Positions 23,607 to 34,483 of a DNA stretch of 64,000 bases are shown in pieces (within the stretch, counting starts at the first letter, position 1; each line of letters starts with the position of its first letter). Location of the stretch: assembly GCA_963556145.1 (NCBI GenBank), contig OY744464.1, positions 5,208,001-5,272,000 on the forward strand, given 5' to 3'. Made by a program: the position numbers and the translations under genes. The notes below the pieces were generated by a model. The model saw only the letters and a list, made by a program, of their open reading frames with translations. It had not been told where the DNA came from and made no database searches. The DNA comes from Hygrocybe punicea (taxonomy: Eukaryota; Basidiomycota; Agaricomycetes; Agaricales; Hygrophoraceae).

Positions 23607-24015
23607 TGTGCATTCCTAGATGGAGTTGGATCGCCGTGAGTGTGTCGCAGGAGAAACCGTGGTCAATGCAACATCGGCAGATGGTCGACGCCCCAATATG
23701 CTCTGGGCATCGTCTTGCCGCACCAACAGCTCAGAGACGTCGCTCGGGGGGTATATGGCGGACCTTATCAGATGGGACCGTTCCTTCTCCTTGCTAGTGA
23801 AGGTATGGGCCAAAAATCATGTGCCACGCGAAGGGATCCGGCCGTTGCCGGATTGCCAATTGTCAATCACGCTCACCTCATCACTGGCACTGGCATGCTT
23901 AGGCTATACTTTACAGATTGCCGTCACGCCAGCTTATAAGAGCCCGAGGTCGGGTCATTGACCTGGCACTGTATTTTTACTGCAGGACTCACCGCACAAC
24001 CTGTGCTCGTTACAC
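23607..24015. promoter_or_regulatory. Divergent promoter between the PPxY protein and GTP cyclohydrolase II
   Basis: 409 bp between head-to-head starts. A 65-codon minus frame (23616-23813) is present without recognisable features. No clear TATA box was seen next to the + start. Confidence 0.4.
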
Positions 24016-25230
24016 ATGGCCCTAACTTCCCCTCTTCATCAAATCACCTCCAAAGAACATGACCACACCCTTGACTTGTTCGATTTGTTGGCCGCTCCTC
24101 CTCCTCCAAAAAATAAACCTGGTCTACCGAGACGTGATTCGGTATTGGACCCCCTGTTAATAGCAGCCATAGCTGCTTCCGGTCCCCATGTCACCCGCAA
24201 TCACTACCATCATAACTTTTTCCCTCATACGGCTCGTTTGTCATGGAAATCATTAGAAATCGCACCTAAACCACCTCTAACGGTCAAATGCATGGCACGT
24301 ACTCGCATCCCAACCTCTTATGGCCCCGCTTTTCTCCATTTGTACCAGAACAACCGTGACAGCAAAGAGCACCTTGCGATCGTTATTGATTCCGCACAAT
24401 TCTCCGAACCATCGCCTTCATTCGCACCTCCCATACGCTCCAAATCTTTGGATGCCATATGGAGCAATAACGAGACAGATATGGATCGCATCACCCGGGG
24501 TGCTTACATTGGGAGATTGACATCAACAACGCGCATGGCATCAAAACCGTCGCATGTAGGGGTCAGAGTCAACGACGACCTCCCCTCTCCGCTGATCCGA
24601 ATTCATTCTGAATGTTTCACCGGTGAAACGGTCGGAAGCATGCGCTGTGACTGCGGCGAACAACTCGACGAAGCTTTGCGGCTCATTTCCCAGCCCATAA
24701 CCATTCGATCGGCGGCTTCCACAAACCCCCTTACTATTCCTGGACGGGGAGCTGTCATTTACCTGCGGCAGGAAGGTAGAGGCATCGGTCTCTTGTCCAA
24801 AATCCGTGCATACAATCTCCAGGATATCGGCCATGACACCGTCACCGCCAATCTCATGCTGGGGCACCAAGCGGACGAACGGGGATACGAAATTGCTTGC
24901 GCCATCCTTCGAGATCTTAATCTGGGGTCAGAATTCGGGGAGCGTGTGCGAGTTTTGACCAATAACCCAGACAAGGTACACGCGCTGGAGAAGGAGGGCT
25001 TGCGAGTTGTCGAGCGCGTCCCAATGATTCCCAGGAGCTGGCAGAACAAGCATCCTCAGCTAGCACCGCAACGCCTCAATATGGCGGTGTCGACGAATGG
25101 GGAACGGGAGAAGATGTTAGGCACCACCTTGATCGGAGGTAAAGCAGTGCATGGAGAGGAGTTGGATAAATATCTGCGAACAAAGATTCTTAGGATGGGA
25201 CACATACTACCACTCTGGACGGAGGAATAA
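24016..25230 (+). CDS. RIB1: GTP cyclohydrolase II (riboflavin synthesis)
   Basis: Opens the imidazole ring of GTP, releasing formate and pyrophosphate, as the first step to riboflavin. Single exon, 404 residues. The catalytic zinc site is in RIHSECFTGETVGSMRCDCG, which carries the expected C-x10-C-x-C. IYLRQEGRGIGLLSKIRAY provides the Arg and substrate-binding residues, and NLMLGHQADERGYEIA and VRVLTNNPDK follow in the usual order. About 190 residues precede the catalytic domain, with a Pro-rich insert (APPPPKNKP); this is normal for fungal enzymes, which are longer than the bacterial RibA. No DHBP synthase domain is fused. The enzyme should be active. Confidence 0.96.
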   Translation: MALTSPLHQITSKEHDHTLDLFDLLAAPPPPKNKPGLPRRDSVLDPLLIAAIAASGPHVTRNHYHHNFFPHTARLSWKSLEIAPKPPLTVKCMARTRIPTSYGPAFLHLYQNNRDSKEHLAIVIDSAQFSEPSPSFAPPIRSKSLDAIWSNNETDMDRITRGAYIGRLTSTTRMASKPSHVGVRVNDDLPSPLIRIHSECFTGETVGSMRCDCGEQLDEALRLISQPITIRSAASTNPLTIPGRGAVIYLRQEGRGIGLLSKIRAYNLQDIGHDTVTANLMLGHQADERGYEIACAILRDLNLGSEFGERVRVLTNNPDKVHALEKEGLRVVERVPMIPRSWQNKHPQLAPQRLNMAVSTNGEREKMLGTTLIGGKAVHGEELDKYLRTKILRMGHILPLWTEE

Positions 25231-25656
25231 TGGAGGCGGTTGGAGTAAACTTCTAGACCTACAAGTCAAATAATTTACGGCTTATTGTATTCTACACCTA
25301 CACTAACCAGGAATATTCACCACAACGTAGAGTTGCATGAACAGGCTCCACCACCACTGGCACGACAAGTAATCATAACGTTCGTGACCTGACGAGCTTG
25401 AGCGCCTTTGCATGAAGTATTACTCTCTGCGAGAACACGAGGTTTTTGCTGCCTGCGAGAAGCACGGGAGTTTCGAGGCTTCTCCGCCATCCGCAGGAGC
25501 AGGAGGAGTTGTTGCAATTATTCTTGCCTATCGCACGACACATTGCCCATCTATCTTCGACTTCGACTTCGTCGACAAGAACAATCAATACATTCTCACA
25601 CCTAGCGACATCAAAATCTACTCCGTTTCGAACGATTTTACTCCCGCTGGTCCAGT

Positions 25657-25953
25657 TTATTCCATGGAGAAATCGGCGGCGTTGGCCAAGCTAGAGTCAC
25701 GACTCTCCGGCCTTGCTCGGAAACTATGGTCAAGACCAGAGTCGAGCGGGCCCCAATTGGGGAGATATATGCCATACTGGAGGGAGTTCTTCTTCGCATC
25801 GAGCAGCAAGGCCATGATGATCGCTTTCTCCAAATCCTCACTTGAAACGCCACAAATGCTATGCTCACACTCCAGCCCATGTAATGAAGATAAGAAATCC
25901 AGCGTGTCCTGTCGTATTAAACCTAGGTTTCGCAGAAAGAATTTAGTATACAA
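25657..25953 (-). CDS. Possible small protein, unrecognised
   Basis: A 98-codon minus-strand frame (MYTKFFLRNLGLIRQDTLDF at its start) with balanced composition and helical stretches. The opposite strand also carries an open frame over the same interval (25412-25969, 185 codons), so at most one is real and neither shows a known motif. I list it only as the one candidate gene between RIB1 and the mobile DNA. Confidence 0.2.
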   Translation of the reverse strand: MYTKFFLRNLGLIRQDTLDFLSSLHGLECEHSICGVSSEDLEKAIIMALLLDAKKNSLQYGIYLPNWGPLDSGLDHSFRARPESRDSSLANAADFSME

Positions 25954-25969
25954 CTGGAAGTACCTTTAG

Positions 25970-26977
25970 GACATGTAAATTTCAACATGCTGACAGGTGT
26001 TTGCGGACCGCATCCCATCACTCCTGAGTACTGAGTTTTGAACAATGCGACACGAAAAGAAGAGAAAACCCTACACTTTCACCCCATTTTGATGGCATGT
26101 TTTTTCTCAACAAAATACATTCTCACAACGCTGCCTGTTTTGCTTCAACTTGGTGTCACATGACGTGCGGTTTCTCCTCTCCACAGGACGACCGGGTCGC
26201 CTCTCAGATCTCAGTGCCAGTCGCCCTCCTCCATATACAATGTTGCCATATCGCAGGTTCACAGGACAAACTCGGTTCGTGATCTCTCCACCTTATCGAC
26301 TTCCCCAAGATTGACTTCCCCATGTTACAGTAACACCTCCGACGTCAATGATCAACCGCCTGACTCTGACAATAGAACCTATTCTGTTCCTAAACGTGCA
26401 CAATACGCCCGAGTTGAACCAATTAGACACCGCACCGTGTCCGAGAGGTTGAACATCATCGATGCATCATCACTCAACATGCCAGTAGTGCTACCATTAC
26501 AATCACTGCGTTAAGGCCCCGCATGGCTGGGGGCCAAATATGTACAATTTAGTCGACTCGCTGGACATAGTTAAAATATAAGTGGTTGAGATAATTGATA
26601 TCTAGTTAGATTCCAATACATTCACTTCTGTGCACTAATCGGACATTGAGTTAAGTAAAATAGACGTGTGTACCACTAATACTAGCCAATAGATATTGTT
26701 CTGGGGGATTTACACCGACCTATGTGAAGTACTTGGTGATATCATTATCTTCAAAAGCTGGTAATTTCGCAGGTAGTTGTACTCCGAGTGGCCTCGGACT
26801 TAGATCTCGTTATACTTCCGATATGTCTAAAATATATCATAGCTGTCACCCAAATAAGTCGCAATTCTAATGTAGTTGACGAGCTGTCAATTCCTGTATA
26901 TAATCCACACATATATAAAAATAATATCCCACCCTTTGCCCCCTGCCCCGTTCGTCTCGCACACCCTCCCCCTGCAC
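25970..26977. other. Gene-poor transition to mobile DNA
   Basis: About 1 kb without a supportable gene. An AT-rich tract with TATA-like sequence (tatataaaaata, about 26911-26923) lies 55 bp upstream of the CACTA-associated + start at 26978 and is its likely promoter. No terminal inverted repeat of the CACTA element was found in it. Confidence 0.4.
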
Positions 26978-27227
26978 ATGAATGCACTTGCCCAAACACC
27001 GTCCGAGATATGGGCTCACCTGAGCAAACAAGAACATGCGGATTGGTTGAGAATGATCCCGCCGCCAGTGATTGATCCCGCCTTGCTTTCCCAAAATCTG
27101 GAACCCCAGACTCGTTACAGAGATCTTGATGGCCCTGCTCCTGGTCATGTTCCTGCTCCTGGTCGTGTTCCTGCTCCTGGTCGTGGTCGCATCAGTTCTT
27201 GTTCTCGTTCTGCTTTGCCTAATGTTC

Positions 27228-27443
27228 TGTTACATTTTTCAACTCCGCAACTCCGATTCCAACTCCGTTACCCACCAATTCCCCTTGTTCTTGGGGTATT
27301 GTTACATTTTTCAACTCCGCAACTCCGATTCCAACTCCGTTACCCACCAATTCCCCTTGTTCTTGGGGTATTGTTACATTTTTCAACTCCGCAACTCCAA
27401 TTCCAACTCCGTTACCCACCATGACGATTCCACTTTATCACAT
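27228..27443 (+). repeat. Three 72-bp tandem units at the LTR start
   Basis: Units start at 27228, 27300 and 27372. Each joins the first about 50 bases of the Z LTR (TGTTACATTTTTCAACTCCG...) to a 22-base string ending CTTGTTCTTGGGGTAT. A close match to that string (CTTGTTCCGGGGGTAT) sits immediately before the 3' LTR of the full Z element, the place of the polypurine tract. Confidence 0.9.
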
Positions 27444-27664
27444 CTTCCTTTTTCGTCTTTTGTCTTCTTTCGGACATCGTTGTTTCTTCTTGTCCTTGTT
27501 CTCTTTTCTTCCTTTCTTCTAGAACAATCCAGACCGACCATGGACACATCCCCACGTGACCTTGTTGTACCCGAATAGTCTCCTTGCTGACGGACATCAT
27601 TGCTATTGTCTTTTCCCTTGCCCTGACATATTGTTGACTTCATCCCACGACAAACCGATTTACA

Positions 27665-27835
27665 ATGGCTGTACTCCCGACACAGCTAGTTACCGTAATC
27701 ATCATTGGCAGCATCGCCATCACCTTCCTCATCGGTTTTTACCTTGTTATGATCTATCTTTGGCATCGGTACCGAAACCCTTCTGCCATCAATACTTCCG
27801 ACTTCCACCTCGACAATATCTCACCACGTAATTGA
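27665..27835 (+). CDS. LTR-encoded single-span membrane microprotein (older Z copy)
   Basis: 56 codons starting MAVLPTQLVTVIIIGSIAI with one strong membrane helix (about residues 8-33), a following basic HRYR, and a polar tail ending NISPRN. It differs from the young-copy version by 12 substitutions (6 synonymous, 6 amino-acid changes, mostly conservative such as V/I and L/I), without indels or stops. After the shared TGA, the same frame stays open for about 50 codons until the X insertion. Unknown family. Confidence 0.45.
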   Translation: MAVLPTQLVTVIIIGSIAITFLIGFYLVMIYLWHRYRNPSAINTSDFHLDNISPRN

Positions 27836-28085
27836 CAATTGCCATACCTGGATATATGGTTTCCACTTTCGTATTCTGTGCCTACCATTATCCTCCCTGA
27901 TTATCCGACGACATTCCTCACCTGCACGCATGCCCTGAACAATCCCCGATCACAAGACATTTCACTGTTCTCTCTAATCCGACCATCGCCGATGTAGATG
28001 CGGGTTCTTGGTGGCTTTGGAACTATATAAAGAAATAAATAAAGATCCTAACCAGAGGGTGTCAGCGTAGAAGTGACTGGATAAT

Positions 28086-29744
28086 TGTTACATTTCCAAC
28101 TCCGCTTCCGACCCCGATGCCCATTCCAATACCTACCATGACGATTCTACACTGCCACCTTCCTTTTTTATTTCATTTTGTCCTTTGTCTTTGTTTCGAT
28201 GTCATTGTTTCTTCATTCGGACATCCTTGTACTTTCTTGTTCTTGTTCTCTTTTTGTCCCACCTTCTAGAACAATCCAGACCGACCATGGACATATCCAC
28301 GTGACCTCGTTGTACCCGAATAGTCTCCTTGCCGACGGATGTCACCGACATTGTCTTTTCCCTTCGATATCTTGTTTACGCTATCCCACGACAAACCGAT
28401 CACAATGGCTGTACTCCCGAAACAGCTCATTACCGTAATCATCATTGGCAGCATCGCCATCACTTTCCTGATCGGTTTCTACATTGTTATGATCTATCTT
28501 TGGCATCGGCACCGAAACCCTTCCGCCATCGATACTTCCGACTTCCACCTCGACAATATATCAACACGTAATTGACAATTGCCATTCTTGGATATATGGT
28601 TTCCACTTTCGTATTCCGTGCCTACCATTATCCTCCCTGACGATCCGACGACATTCCTCACCTGCTTGAGCACTCTGAACAATCCTCGATCACACGACAA
28701 TTCACTGTTCCCTCCAAGCCGACCATCGCCGAAGCACATACATTCAAACTTCGACCATAGACCACACGACTTCCCAATACAGTGACCCGACCCCTATCGT
28801 TTATTGTTCACCCGACACCGCTTCAATGCAGTACCCGACGACTTGTTCCCACAGCTTGTCACCTGTGCCATGACTCGACACCTGGACCCACATTCCTTTA
28901 TCCATTTTTATCCATAACCTTGTTACCTCCCACATTCATTTACAACGATACCCTTTCTTGGACGATACCAACATCAGATGGACCCTATTGTTCCATGAAC
29001 AGGACAAGACACCGCTCCTCGACACGTCATCAACACAGACATCGTCATCCGGTACAGCTTATGCTGTTCACATGTCTGATCTCGACTAGCCCACTGTCCT
29101 TGTTGGTTTTCCTTCCGCACATTCCTTTGTTTTCTTTCATGCCGACTTTGCTGTTACATCCACACCACCCAAGACATTCCCTTCACCAACCCCACACTGG
29201 ACGATACCCATCTTCAACCCGACCGTGCAATGCACTTGCCAGATTGCACACTTGCTTGTTACAGCAAGTGTAGACCCCGAATAGGCAATTCTGCACATCA
29301 CATGATCCGATGACAAATCATCCGAGTCATCTGGACCTCACCTCTCTCTCAATGACACCCGGGCCTCCAGTTGGATCGCGAGAACATCGACATGAGGACG
29401 CCTCATGTACGTCTCATGGTGAACACATGGTAGAGTTGGACATGTTGTAGCTTCATGGTTGGATTCCCAACTCCCCTAAAGTCCATTCACTATATCTACT
29501 GTCCTTGTTGTTGGTTCGGACTTTTTCTTCTTTCCTTTCCTTACGTTTAGTCTGGTTCTTGGGGCAGACTCATCTTGTTTTGGGTAACCCCCACGGCTCG
29601 CAATGACACTAGACCTTGACCCCCCCTGTTAGCAGTGTTGTCTTAGCTGTAAGCAACAATGAAAGCTGCTGTTCTCCCCTCTGGAAGCCGATCCCCTGTT
29701 AAGTTGATTGTTGCCGGAGCCCGCTGCAGAAGCGATCCGTAACA
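28086..29744 (+). repeat. 5' LTR of the Z element
   Basis: 1659 bp, unusually long for a fungal LTR. It carries the 56-codon microprotein frame at 28405. A longer frame (28782-29273) is low in complexity and not kept in the older copy. Confidence 0.88.
28405..28575 (+). CDS. LTR-encoded single-span membrane microprotein (5' LTR copy)
   Basis: 56 residues: MAVLPKQLITVIIIGSIAI at the start, a membrane helix to about residue 33, then LWHRHRNPSAIDTSDFHLD and the end NISTRN. Positive charges follow the helix, so by the positive-inside rule the C-terminus would be cytosolic. The start is chosen because similarity to the older copy begins there; upstream codons of the longer frame are not shared. 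Confidence 0.5.
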   Translation: MAVLPKQLITVIIIGSIAITFLIGFYIVMIYLWHRHRNPSAIDTSDFHLDNISTRN

Positions 29745-30721
29745 AAAGACTAAACGTTTCCCAACTCCCTCGACATTCAACTTTCGACATGAACGAATGA
29801 ACCCCCTCCTCTCTTCCGAATCCCTCCCTCGTCCTCCCCTACACCCTCTCCCTCTCCTCCTCCTCTCGACTTTATTCATCCCTCAACCCTGACCCCACAC
29901 GAATGGACGAACGAACGATGCTAGCCTGTTACTGATGCAGACCTGAAATCTGTTGATGTACACTAGCCACCCAGACCCCAAATGATTGTTGAATACTCTG
30001 AATGGTCAATCTCAAGACTGCCGCCCTGCGAATTATTCATGGTTCATCCATAATAATTGCTCAAGCCCAACCTGGAACCCGAATTGAAATAAATCCCTGA
30101 CTAACGTCACCACTGTCATTCCGCTACTTCAATATGATAATTACGACATGAAATGATGCAATGGACAAGACTTGTCATTGCCCCAGATGCAGAAGGACAC
30201 TGCTAGACAAACCAATCACCGGAGGTATCCCACCTTCATGACTCAAATATGTTTTGGTTGTACCAGACATATTACGACTCCCTCTCCCTAGACGAACCAA
30301 AATCAATGAACCCTTCAAACCGCCTTCCTTCCCTTCCTTCCACCTCCTCCCTCCCATCTCCTCACTAAATGCAGAAAGCCCCGAGAAAGCCAGTATGCAT
30401 ATGACACCCCGAATCCTGTGATGACTGTTACATGTTGTAACAAAGAGGAGTGGTTGATCTTAGTAGTCTGTTAATACAGATGAAAGGGGACCCTCTTTGT
30501 TTAACATGGACAAATGAACCACCAAGACTATAATGATTGTCATGAACGGAACACATACGAAACGCCACTTCTTACCGATTTGGATAGCGCGGATCGGCAT
30601 ATCAGGTGATATCCCGCTACACACCCTCTTTTTCTAGAAGTTTGATCCCCGATCATACACACGAATCCACGAGGCAACCAAGACCCTGGTACATGGATCG
30701 ATCACTGGAAACTCCGACACG

Positions 30722-31195
30722 ATGCTGACAACGAGGCATGGTAATTACCGAAGACGGAAAACTTCTTTAAACCACCCACCTGTCGTCACCCTGGCCAACC
30801 TCTGTCCCCCAGACCATCCGTACCCGTGGCCTGCCCGTCGCTGGTGGCAGTGCGATCTTGCCTGGTTCCCTCTCAACCGACCTGACGACTGGGTCGACTA
30901 CATCAGCTGGAACGATCCTCGCATTCCACACCTCGTCTTCCTTCCACGATCCGTGACACCGGTCCTTGACGAATTACACCGTCTCCTGGGTGGTCTACGG
31001 ATCACTGAGCAAAGAAATCGTCGAAGCCAATTCCTCCTCCAGCGTCTCCAATACATTTTGGACGAGGAACTTCCTCATCATCGATTCGTTGTTCGCATCC
31101 CCGCTCCTCGTCTTGCACCCGTACCCCAGAATCATCGTGACACACGTATCGTCCAGCATCCTCGACACCGTCCCCACCGTCGACATCGACGATGA
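30722..31195 (+). CDS. Z-element internal open frame 1, unknown
   Basis: 157 codons, starting MLTTRHGNYRRRKTSLNHPP. It has a Trp/Pro-rich middle (PYPWPARRWWQCDLAWFPLN, then WVDYISWNDPRIPHLVFLP) and ends in an Arg/His-rich tail. The tail looks like an off-frame reading, so a splice or frameshift into the neighbouring frame is possible. Its stop overlaps the next start as ATGA. I do not recognise a family; it is cargo of a non-autonomous LTR element. Confidence 0.4.
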   Translation: MLTTRHGNYRRRKTSLNHPPVVTLANLCPPDHPYPWPARRWWQCDLAWFPLNRPDDWVDYISWNDPRIPHLVFLPRSVTPVLDELHRLLGGLRITEQRNRRSQFLLQRLQYILDEELPHHRFVVRIPAPRLAPVPQNHRDTRIVQHPRHRPHRRHRR

Positions 31196-31683
31196 GTCTC
31201 GACGTACCCTTTATCTTCGATGATCTGGACAATGAGCTATATTTTGGTGCAGTGAACATTTGCGGTGAAGAACATCCGACTCCCCCCATTGATGACTTTG
31301 ATGCGTACATGGACAGTCTCACTGATCTCCCGACACCCCCTCGAAAAGTAACCCACCGACTGCATATAGAGATGGATGATGAATACCGAGCATGGTTGTA
31401 TTCTCCACCTCTTGTCTCGCTCCAAACCCAGTCACGTCGCCGCTCTCCACTTCTTCCCCAATCCCAGAAAAAGAAACTCGACCGTGCACACCGTTCTGAC
31501 GGCCATAACATGCAGAACAAACGCTCGAGACATGGGACCAAAGAACCCAATTATCATCGTCATGCTTTATTTCGTGCAATGCATGAGCGTATGGTGATGG
31601 GGAAGGAGAATGACATCCATGGGTTGGATTGGAGATTGATGTTGTTTGTGAAAGGATACACCCCCGTCATGTATGATTCGTAA
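31192..31683 (+). CDS. Z-element internal open frame 2, unknown
   Basis: 163 codons. The first 60 residues are acidic (MSLDVPFIFDDLDNELYFG, then PPIDDFDAYMDSLTDLP), followed by a basic middle (SQKKKLDRAHRSDG) and a helical end with HRHALFRAMHERMVMG. The ATG at 31192 overlaps the preceding TGA in ATGA. The acidic-to-basic layout resembles a small nuclear or RNA-binding protein, but no family is recognised. Confidence 0.4.
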   Translation: MSLDVPFIFDDLDNELYFGAVNICGEEHPTPPIDDFDAYMDSLTDLPTPPRKVTHRLHIEMDDEYRAWLYSPPLVSLQTQSRRRSPLLPQSQKKKLDRAHRSDGHNMQNKRSRHGTKEPNYHRHALFRAMHERMVMGKENDIHGLDWRLMLFVKGYTPVMYDS

Positions 31684-31827
31684 AATGGACTTTCCCCTGT
31701 ATGTAAACGACCTCGACAATATTTACACCAACAAAAACACCCAGAAGAAGAAACAGAATACCCAGAAACAGAAGAGAAGAAACAGAAATGGAATGGACAG
31801 ATGGAACATGACCATAGAGAAACATGT

Positions 31828-31942
31828 AGCAGGTTCTCTCACCAGCTATAAAAATAAGAGACGAAGTAGCAGGTTCTCTCACCGGCTATACAAATAAGAG
31901 ATGAAACAGCAGGTTCTCTCACCAGCTATATAAGTAAGAGAT
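31828..31942 (+). repeat. 40-bp tandem repeat, three units
   Basis: Units start at 31828, 31868 and 31908, each beginning AGCAGGTTCTCTCACC, then a GCTATA variant and AATAAGAGA. Each unit carries a TATA-like core (CTATAAAAATAAG in the first). They lie 3' of internal frame 2. Confidence 0.85.
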
Positions 31943-32824
31943 GAATATCCGAAACGATATAAAATCTATGACCCCCAGACGCATGCATGATCGCTATAAG
32001 CCGTAGAACAAACCTTGATGTCTATGGACACCAGAACTGAACCAGAAGGATACTGGTTATCAAACCAATGACCTCCAATCCCACACAGGAAAGGAACCCG
32101 ATGTGCTACTGACCAATATGGCAGTAAATGCACCAGAAAAAGAAACAGTGAAGAATGAATCCCCATCCGAAACCCTTTGCCAATGTATAACTTGGAACTG
32201 GCAACTCTTTCACCTTCCCTATCCCGAATTCCCCAAACATCTTCTGACCGACACCAAACCCTGTTGCATTCATGGAATATGAAGAAATCTCGCACACCAT
32301 TTGAGTGTAGGAAATCCACGATCAGTCAACAACACCGATATCTGAAACGATATAAATCTATGCCCATTCAAGTGTCCGTAATGACTATAAACTTCTGACA
32401 CCCAGAACTCCCTGACATCCAGAACTCCCCTCATCCCAAAAATGCCGACCACCTAATTCTCTTTAAACCGAAAACCCTGAATGAACACCTGGACCCCGAC
32501 GACCTTTATCTCCTTTCAACCCCGACATTCTTTATGACTTAATGACGACATACCAACGACCCATGATTATCCACACCGACAAAAAAAACAATTGGACGAA
32601 CCCGAATATATTTCTTTTGAAACCCTTGTAACTCAGTAACGTCTTCATGATTCAATGACCTTTGGACTGACATTTTTTCCTTTTTCTTGTCTTTATATTC
32701 TTGCCGACCTTGATCATGTCGTTAAACTGTCTGTTCTTTCCTTGTAATTTTTTCCTTGTTCTTTGTTTCCCTTGTTCTTTGTTCTTCCGGTTAATCGGGA
32801 CGATTCCCCTTGTTCCGGGGGTAT

Positions 32825-34483
32825 TGTTACATTTCCAACTCCGCTTCCGACCCCGATGCCCATTCCAATACCTACCATGACGATTCTACACTGCCACCTT
32901 CCTTTTTTATTTCATTTTGTCCTTTGTCTTTGTTTCGATGTCATTGTTTCTTCATTCGGACATCCTTGTACTTTCTTGTTCTTGTTCTCTTTTTGTCCCA
33001 CCTTCTAGAACAATCCAGACCGACCATGGACATATCCACGTGACCTCGTTGTACCCGAATAGTCTCCTTGCCGACGGATGTCACCGACATTGTCTTTTCC
33101 CTTCGATATCTTGTTTACGCTATCCCACGACAAACCGATCACAATGGCTGTACTCCCGAAACAGCTCATTACCGTAATCATCATTGGCAGCATCGCCATC
33201 ACTTTCCTGATCGGTTTCTACATTGTTATGATCTATCTTTGGCATCGGCACCGAAACCCTTCCGCCATCGATACTTCCGACTTCCACCTCGACAATATAT
33301 CAACACGTAATTGACAATTGCCATTCTTGGATATATGGTTTCCACTTTCGTATTCCGTGCCTACCATTATCCTCCCTGACGATCCGACGACATTCCTCAC
33401 CTGCTTGAGCACTCTGAACAATCCTCGATCACACGACAATTCACTGTTCCCTCCAAGCCGACCATCGCCGAAGCACATACATTCAAACTTCGACCATAGA
33501 CCACACGACTTCCCAATACAGTGACCCGACCCCTATCGTTTATTGTTCACCCGACACCGCTTCAATGCAGTACCCGACGACTTGTTCCCACAGCTTGTCA
33601 CCTGTGCCATGACTCGACACCTGGACCCACATTCCTTTATCCATTTTTATCCATAACCTTGTTACCTCCCACATTCATTTACAACGATACCCTTTCTTGG
33701 ACGATACCAACATCAGATGGACCCTATTGTTCCATGAACAGGACAAGACACCGCTCCTCGACACGTCATCAACACAGACATCGTCATCCGGTACAGCTTA
33801 TGCTGTTCACATGTCTGATCTCGACTAGCCCACTGTCCTTGTTGGTTTTCCTTCCGCACATTCCTTTGTTTTCTTTCATGCCGACTTTGCTGTTACATCC
33901 ACACCACCCAAGACATTCCCTTCACCAACCCCACACTGGACGATACCCATCTTCAACCCGACCGTGCAATGCACTTGCCAGATTGCACACTTGCTTGTTA
34001 CAGCAAGTGTAGACCCCGAATAGGCAATTCTGCACATCACATGATCCGATGACAAATCATCCGAGTCATCTGGACCTCACCTCTCTCTCAATGACACCCG
34101 GGCCTCCAGTTGGATCGCGAGAACATCGACATGAGGACGCCTCATGTACGTCTCATGGTGAACACATGGTAGAGTTGGACATGTTGTAGCTTCATGGTTG
34201 GATTCCCAACTCCCCTAAAGTCCATTCACTATATCTACTGTCCTTGTTGTTGGTTCGGACTTTTTCTTCTTTCCTTTCCTTACGTTTAGTCTGGTTCTTG
34301 GGGCAGACTCATCTTGTTTTGGGTAACCCCCACGGCTCGCAATGACACTAGACCTTGACCCCCCCTGTTAGCAGTGTTGTCTTAGCTGTAAGCAACAATG
34401 AAAGCTGCTGTTCTCCCCTCTGGAAGCCGATCCCCTGTTAAGTTGATTGTTGCCGGAGCCCGCTGCAGAAGCGATCCGCAACA
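32825..34483 (+). repeat. 3' LTR of the Z element
   Basis: Direct repeat of 28086-29744. It is preceded by CTTGTTCCGGGGGTAT, the likely polypurine-tract position. Confidence 0.88.
33144..33314 (+). CDS. LTR-encoded single-span membrane microprotein (3' LTR copy)
   Basis: Identical to the frame at 28405-28575. Confidence 0.5.
   Translation: MAVLPKQLITVIIIGSIAITFLIGFYIVMIYLWHRHRNPSAIDTSDFHLDNISTRN

Larger units (their letters stand above)
28086..34483 (+). mobile_element. Complete LTR element, family Z, non-autonomous (no gag-pol)
   Basis: 6.4 kb with two direct LTRs (28086-29744 and 32825-34483; offset 4739 throughout). By eye they are identical apart from one base near the 3' end (GTAACA against GCAACA), so the insertion is recent. 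Termini are TG...CA. The flanks ATAAT (28081-28085) and ATAAG (34484-34488) agree in four of five bases and suggest a target duplication. The 3.1-kb internal part has two plus-strand open frames but no protease, reverse transcriptase or integrase motif, so it must use enzymes from elsewhere. I found no convincing TGG-type primer site after the 5' LTR. Confidence 0.88.

Noticed and set aside
25412..25969. Plus-strand frame of 185 codons after RIB1
   Set aside because: No recognised motif, and the opposite strand is open over the same interval; compositionally neither is convincing. Kept only as a low-confidence minus-strand candidate.
28782..29273. 163-codon frame in the Z LTR (and its copy at 33521-34012)
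   Set aside because: Low complexity (Pro, His, Thr, Leu) and not kept in the older Z LTR, where small indels shift it. In the older copy another frame is open instead.
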